From: Sphingosinicella microcystinivorans
GTDB taxonomy: Bacteria; Pseudomonadota; Alphaproteobacteria; Sphingomonadales; Sphingomonadaceae
Direction of reading: 5' to 3'
NCBI RefSeq assembly: GCF_003634215.1
Contig: NZ_RBWX01000009.1
Location: 372,001 to 436,000 of the forward strand
Length of the DNA stretch: 64,000 bases
Shown: positions 62,576-64,000 of the stretch, piece by piece
How the letters are laid out: each line of letters opens with the position of its first letter
Position numbering within the stretch: position 1 is the first letter of the stretch
Notes under the pieces: model-generated
The model's database searches: none
What the model was told of the DNA's origin: nothing
What the model saw: only the letters and a program-made list of their open reading frames with translations
Position numbers and translations under genes: made by a program

Positions 62576-63820
62576 ATGACACGATATTCGGCGTGGTCGC
62601 TGCTGCGCGCAGGCCTCTCCGGGCAGCGGACGTGGACGCCCGCCTGGCGCGACGCGAAACCCAAGAAGCGCTACCAGGCCGTCATCATCGGCGGCGGCGG
62701 CCATGGCCTCGCGACGGCGTATTATCTCGCCAGCAAACACGGCCTGCGCGACATCGCGGTGCTGGAGCGCGGCTGGATCGGCGGGGGCAACACGGGCCGC
62801 AACACCACCGTGATCCGCTCCAACTATTTCTTCCCGGAAAGCACGCGCTTTTACGATTTCTCGCTGTCGCTCTACGAAGGCCTGTCCCGCGAACTCAATT
62901 ACAACGTCATGTTCTCGCGGCGCGGCATGTGGAGCTTCGCGCACGACCGCCACGGGATCGAGATGCTGCGCCGCTCGGTGAATGCCATGCGGCTGAACGG
63001 GGCCGACGCCGAGTATCACGAAGGCGAAGAGGTGTTTCGGCGCATCCCGGGCCTCAGCCGCTCCGGCCGCTTCCCGATCCTCGCCGGTTTGCTGCAGCCG
63101 CGCGGCGGCACGGCGCGCCATGATGCGGTCGCATGGGGCTATGCCCGCGCAGCCGATGCGCTTGGCGTCGATATCATCCAGAACTGCGATGTCACCGGCT
63201 TCGACATTCGCGAAGGCCGCATCAGGGGCGTCGAGACGTCGCTCGGCGATATCGCCGTGGATCGCGTCGGCCTTGCCGTCGCCGGACACAGCAGCGTGAT
63301 GGCGGCGCGCGCGGGCTTCCGCCTGCCGATCGTGTCCTATGCGCTGCAGGCGTTCGTGTCGGAACCCATGAAACCGGTGCTCGATACCGTCGTGCTCGCC
63401 CCCTCCACCGGCACCTACCTCAGCCAGTCCGACAAGGGCGAGATCGTGGTGGGAAGCGCGCTCGATCTGTTCCCGTCCTATGCCCAGCGCGGCAGCCTCC
63501 CCGTGCTCGAACAGACGGCGGCGGGTCTCATAGACCTGTTCCCGCACTTCTCGCGTGTCCGGCTGCTCCGGCAGTGGGCAGGCATCGTCGATGTCGTTCA
63601 GGATTCGACACCCATCCTCGGTGAAAGCCCGGTGAAGGGCCTGTACCTCAATTGCGGATGGGGCACCGGCGGCTTCAAGGCGATTCCCGGCGGGGGCTTC
63701 TGTTTTGCCCACAATATCGCCACCGGCGAGGCGCACCCGCTTGTCGCCGCCTTCTCACTCGACCGTTTCCGGACCGGCGCGCTGATCGATGAAGCCGCTG
63801 CCTCCGGCATTGCGCATTGA
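62576..63820 (+). CDS. soxB: Sarcosine oxidase beta subunit
   Basis: A 414-residue flavoprotein with FAD-binding motif GGGGHGLATAYYLA near residues 38-51 and ERGWIGGGNTGRNTTVIRSNYF. His182 in GGTARHDAVAWGYARAA matches the residue that covalently binds FMN in heterotetrameric sarcosine oxidase. The enzyme oxidatively demethylates sarcosine to glycine, giving formaldehyde or methylene-tetrahydrofolate and H2O2. The following delta-subunit gene confirms the heterotetrameric type. GGGGAG lies upstream of the ATG. Confidence 0.94.
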   Translation: MTRYSAWSLLRAGLSGQRTWTPAWRDAKPKKRYQAVIIGGGGHGLATAYYLASKHGLRDIAVLERGWIGGGNTGRNTTVIRSNYFFPESTRFYDFSLSLYEGLSRELNYNVMFSRRGMWSFAHDRHGIEMLRRSVNAMRLNGADAEYHEGEEVFRRIPGLSRSGRFPILAGLLQPRGGTARHDAVAWGYARAADALGVDIIQNCDVTGFDIREGRIRGVETSLGDIAVDRVGLAVAGHSSVMAARAGFRLPIVSYALQAFVSEPMKPVLDTVVLAPSTGTYLSQSDKGEIVVGSALDLFPSYAQRGSLPVLEQTAAGLIDLFPHFSRVRLLRQWAGIVDVVQDSTPILGESPVKGLYLNCGWGTGGFKAIPGGGFCFAHNIATGEAHPLVAAFSLDRFRTGALIDEAAASGIAH

Positions 63821-63827
63821 GGCTTCC

Positions 63828-64000
63828 ATGCTGCTGATCGATTGTCCCTGGTGTGGCGCGCGCGCCGAAAACGAATTCCGCTGCGGCGGCGAAAGCCCGA
63901 TCGTTCGCCCCGCCGAACCGGCCGCGACCGACGATACGGCGTGGGCGGACTACATGTTTTTCCGCGACAACGTGAAAGGCATCGGCTTCGAACGCTGGCA
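63828..64000 (+). CDS. soxD: Sarcosine oxidase delta subunit (partial, 3' end outside window)
   Basis: ATG 63828 opens a frame that runs to the window edge, 57 codons seen. It begins MLLIDCPWCGARAENEFRCGG and continues DDTAWADYMFFRDNVKGIGFERW, typical of the small zinc-binding SoxD subunit with CxxC and a third Cys. The 7-base gap after soxB shows an operon; soxA and soxG are expected next. Confidence 0.9.
   Translation, partial: MLLIDCPWCGARAENEFRCGGESPIVRPAEPAATDDTAWADYMFFRDNVKGIGFERW

Overview
The window looks like a high-GC alphaproteobacterial chromosome, most likely from Sphingomonadales. The grounds are the very dense gene packing, the DUF934-cysH sulfur block, the FlhF/FlhG-type flagellar system run by both sigma54 and sigma28, and the general gene families. 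This assignment is inference from gene content; there is no rRNA or other taxonomic marker in the window. I see no tRNA or rRNA gene, IS element, prophage or CRISPR array. No stretch longer than 300 bases lacks a gene.

Layout. Bases 1-2897 (+) are assimilatory sulfur genes (DUF934 protein, APS-reductase-type CysH, a siroheme synthase with a truncated methyltransferase part) followed by a CorA/ZntB metal transporter. Bases 2894-6895 (-) are a signalling trio: GGDEF-EAL protein, sensor kinase, response regulator. Bases 7031-10428 hold a PuuD-like membrane protein, a small exported protein, and two transporters (EamA, MFS). Bases 10416-15942 look like an acyl-CoA/ketone catabolic group: HMG-CoA lyase, Baeyer-Villiger-type monooxygenase, SDR, flavodoxin-like protein, acyl-CoA dehydrogenase. 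Bases 16021-17925 are an XpaC-TelA pair. Bases 18006-20453 encode an exported protein, a cytochrome b561 and a Tat-exported YedY-like molybdoenzyme.

Bases 20613-60897 are an almost complete flagellar island. It starts with a sigma54 activator (FlbD/FleQ-like), then on the minus strand the units fliE-F-G-H-I-J, fliK-L-M-N-O-P-Q-R-flhB and fliD-S-T. Next come flagellin (+), an unknown Pro/Ala/Glu-rich membrane protein (+) and a BenE transporter (+). The minus strand then carries flgP-like, flgT-like, flgA, flgM, flgN, a transglycosylase, flhA, flhF, flhG and fliA. Finally the plus strand carries flgB-C-D-E-F-G-H-I-J-K-L and motA-motB. FlhF and FlhG suggest a polar flagellum with controlled number. 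No chemotaxis genes are present.

Promoter reading gives a coherent hierarchy. Five full matches to TGGCAC-N5-TTGC(A/T) precede fliE, fliK, flgB, the transglycosylase gene and (inside flhA) flhF-flhG-fliA. Sigma28-type sites with a shared -10 of GTCGT(G/T)AA precede flagellin, fliD and motA with TAAA exactly 15 bases upstream; flgM has the same -10 with an imperfect -35. A CtrA-like box lies upstream of the sigma54 activator. The inferred cascade is CtrA > sigma54 activator > structural genes plus fliA > flagellin, cap, stator and the anti-sigma factor FlgM.

Bases 60945-62421 carry a manganese (yybP-ykoY) riboswitch in front of a TMEM165/GDT1-family Mn exporter, then a TetR regulator. Bases 62576-64000 begin a heterotetrameric sarcosine oxidase operon (soxB, then soxD cut by the window end).

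The items most worth following up are the promoter set (including a promoter leaving almost no leader before fliE and one hidden in flhA), the FlgT/FlgP-like pair, the split FlgJ, the exported protein-cytochrome b-molybdoenzyme unit, the possible SD-sequestering leader of the EamA gene, and the complete Mn riboswitch.
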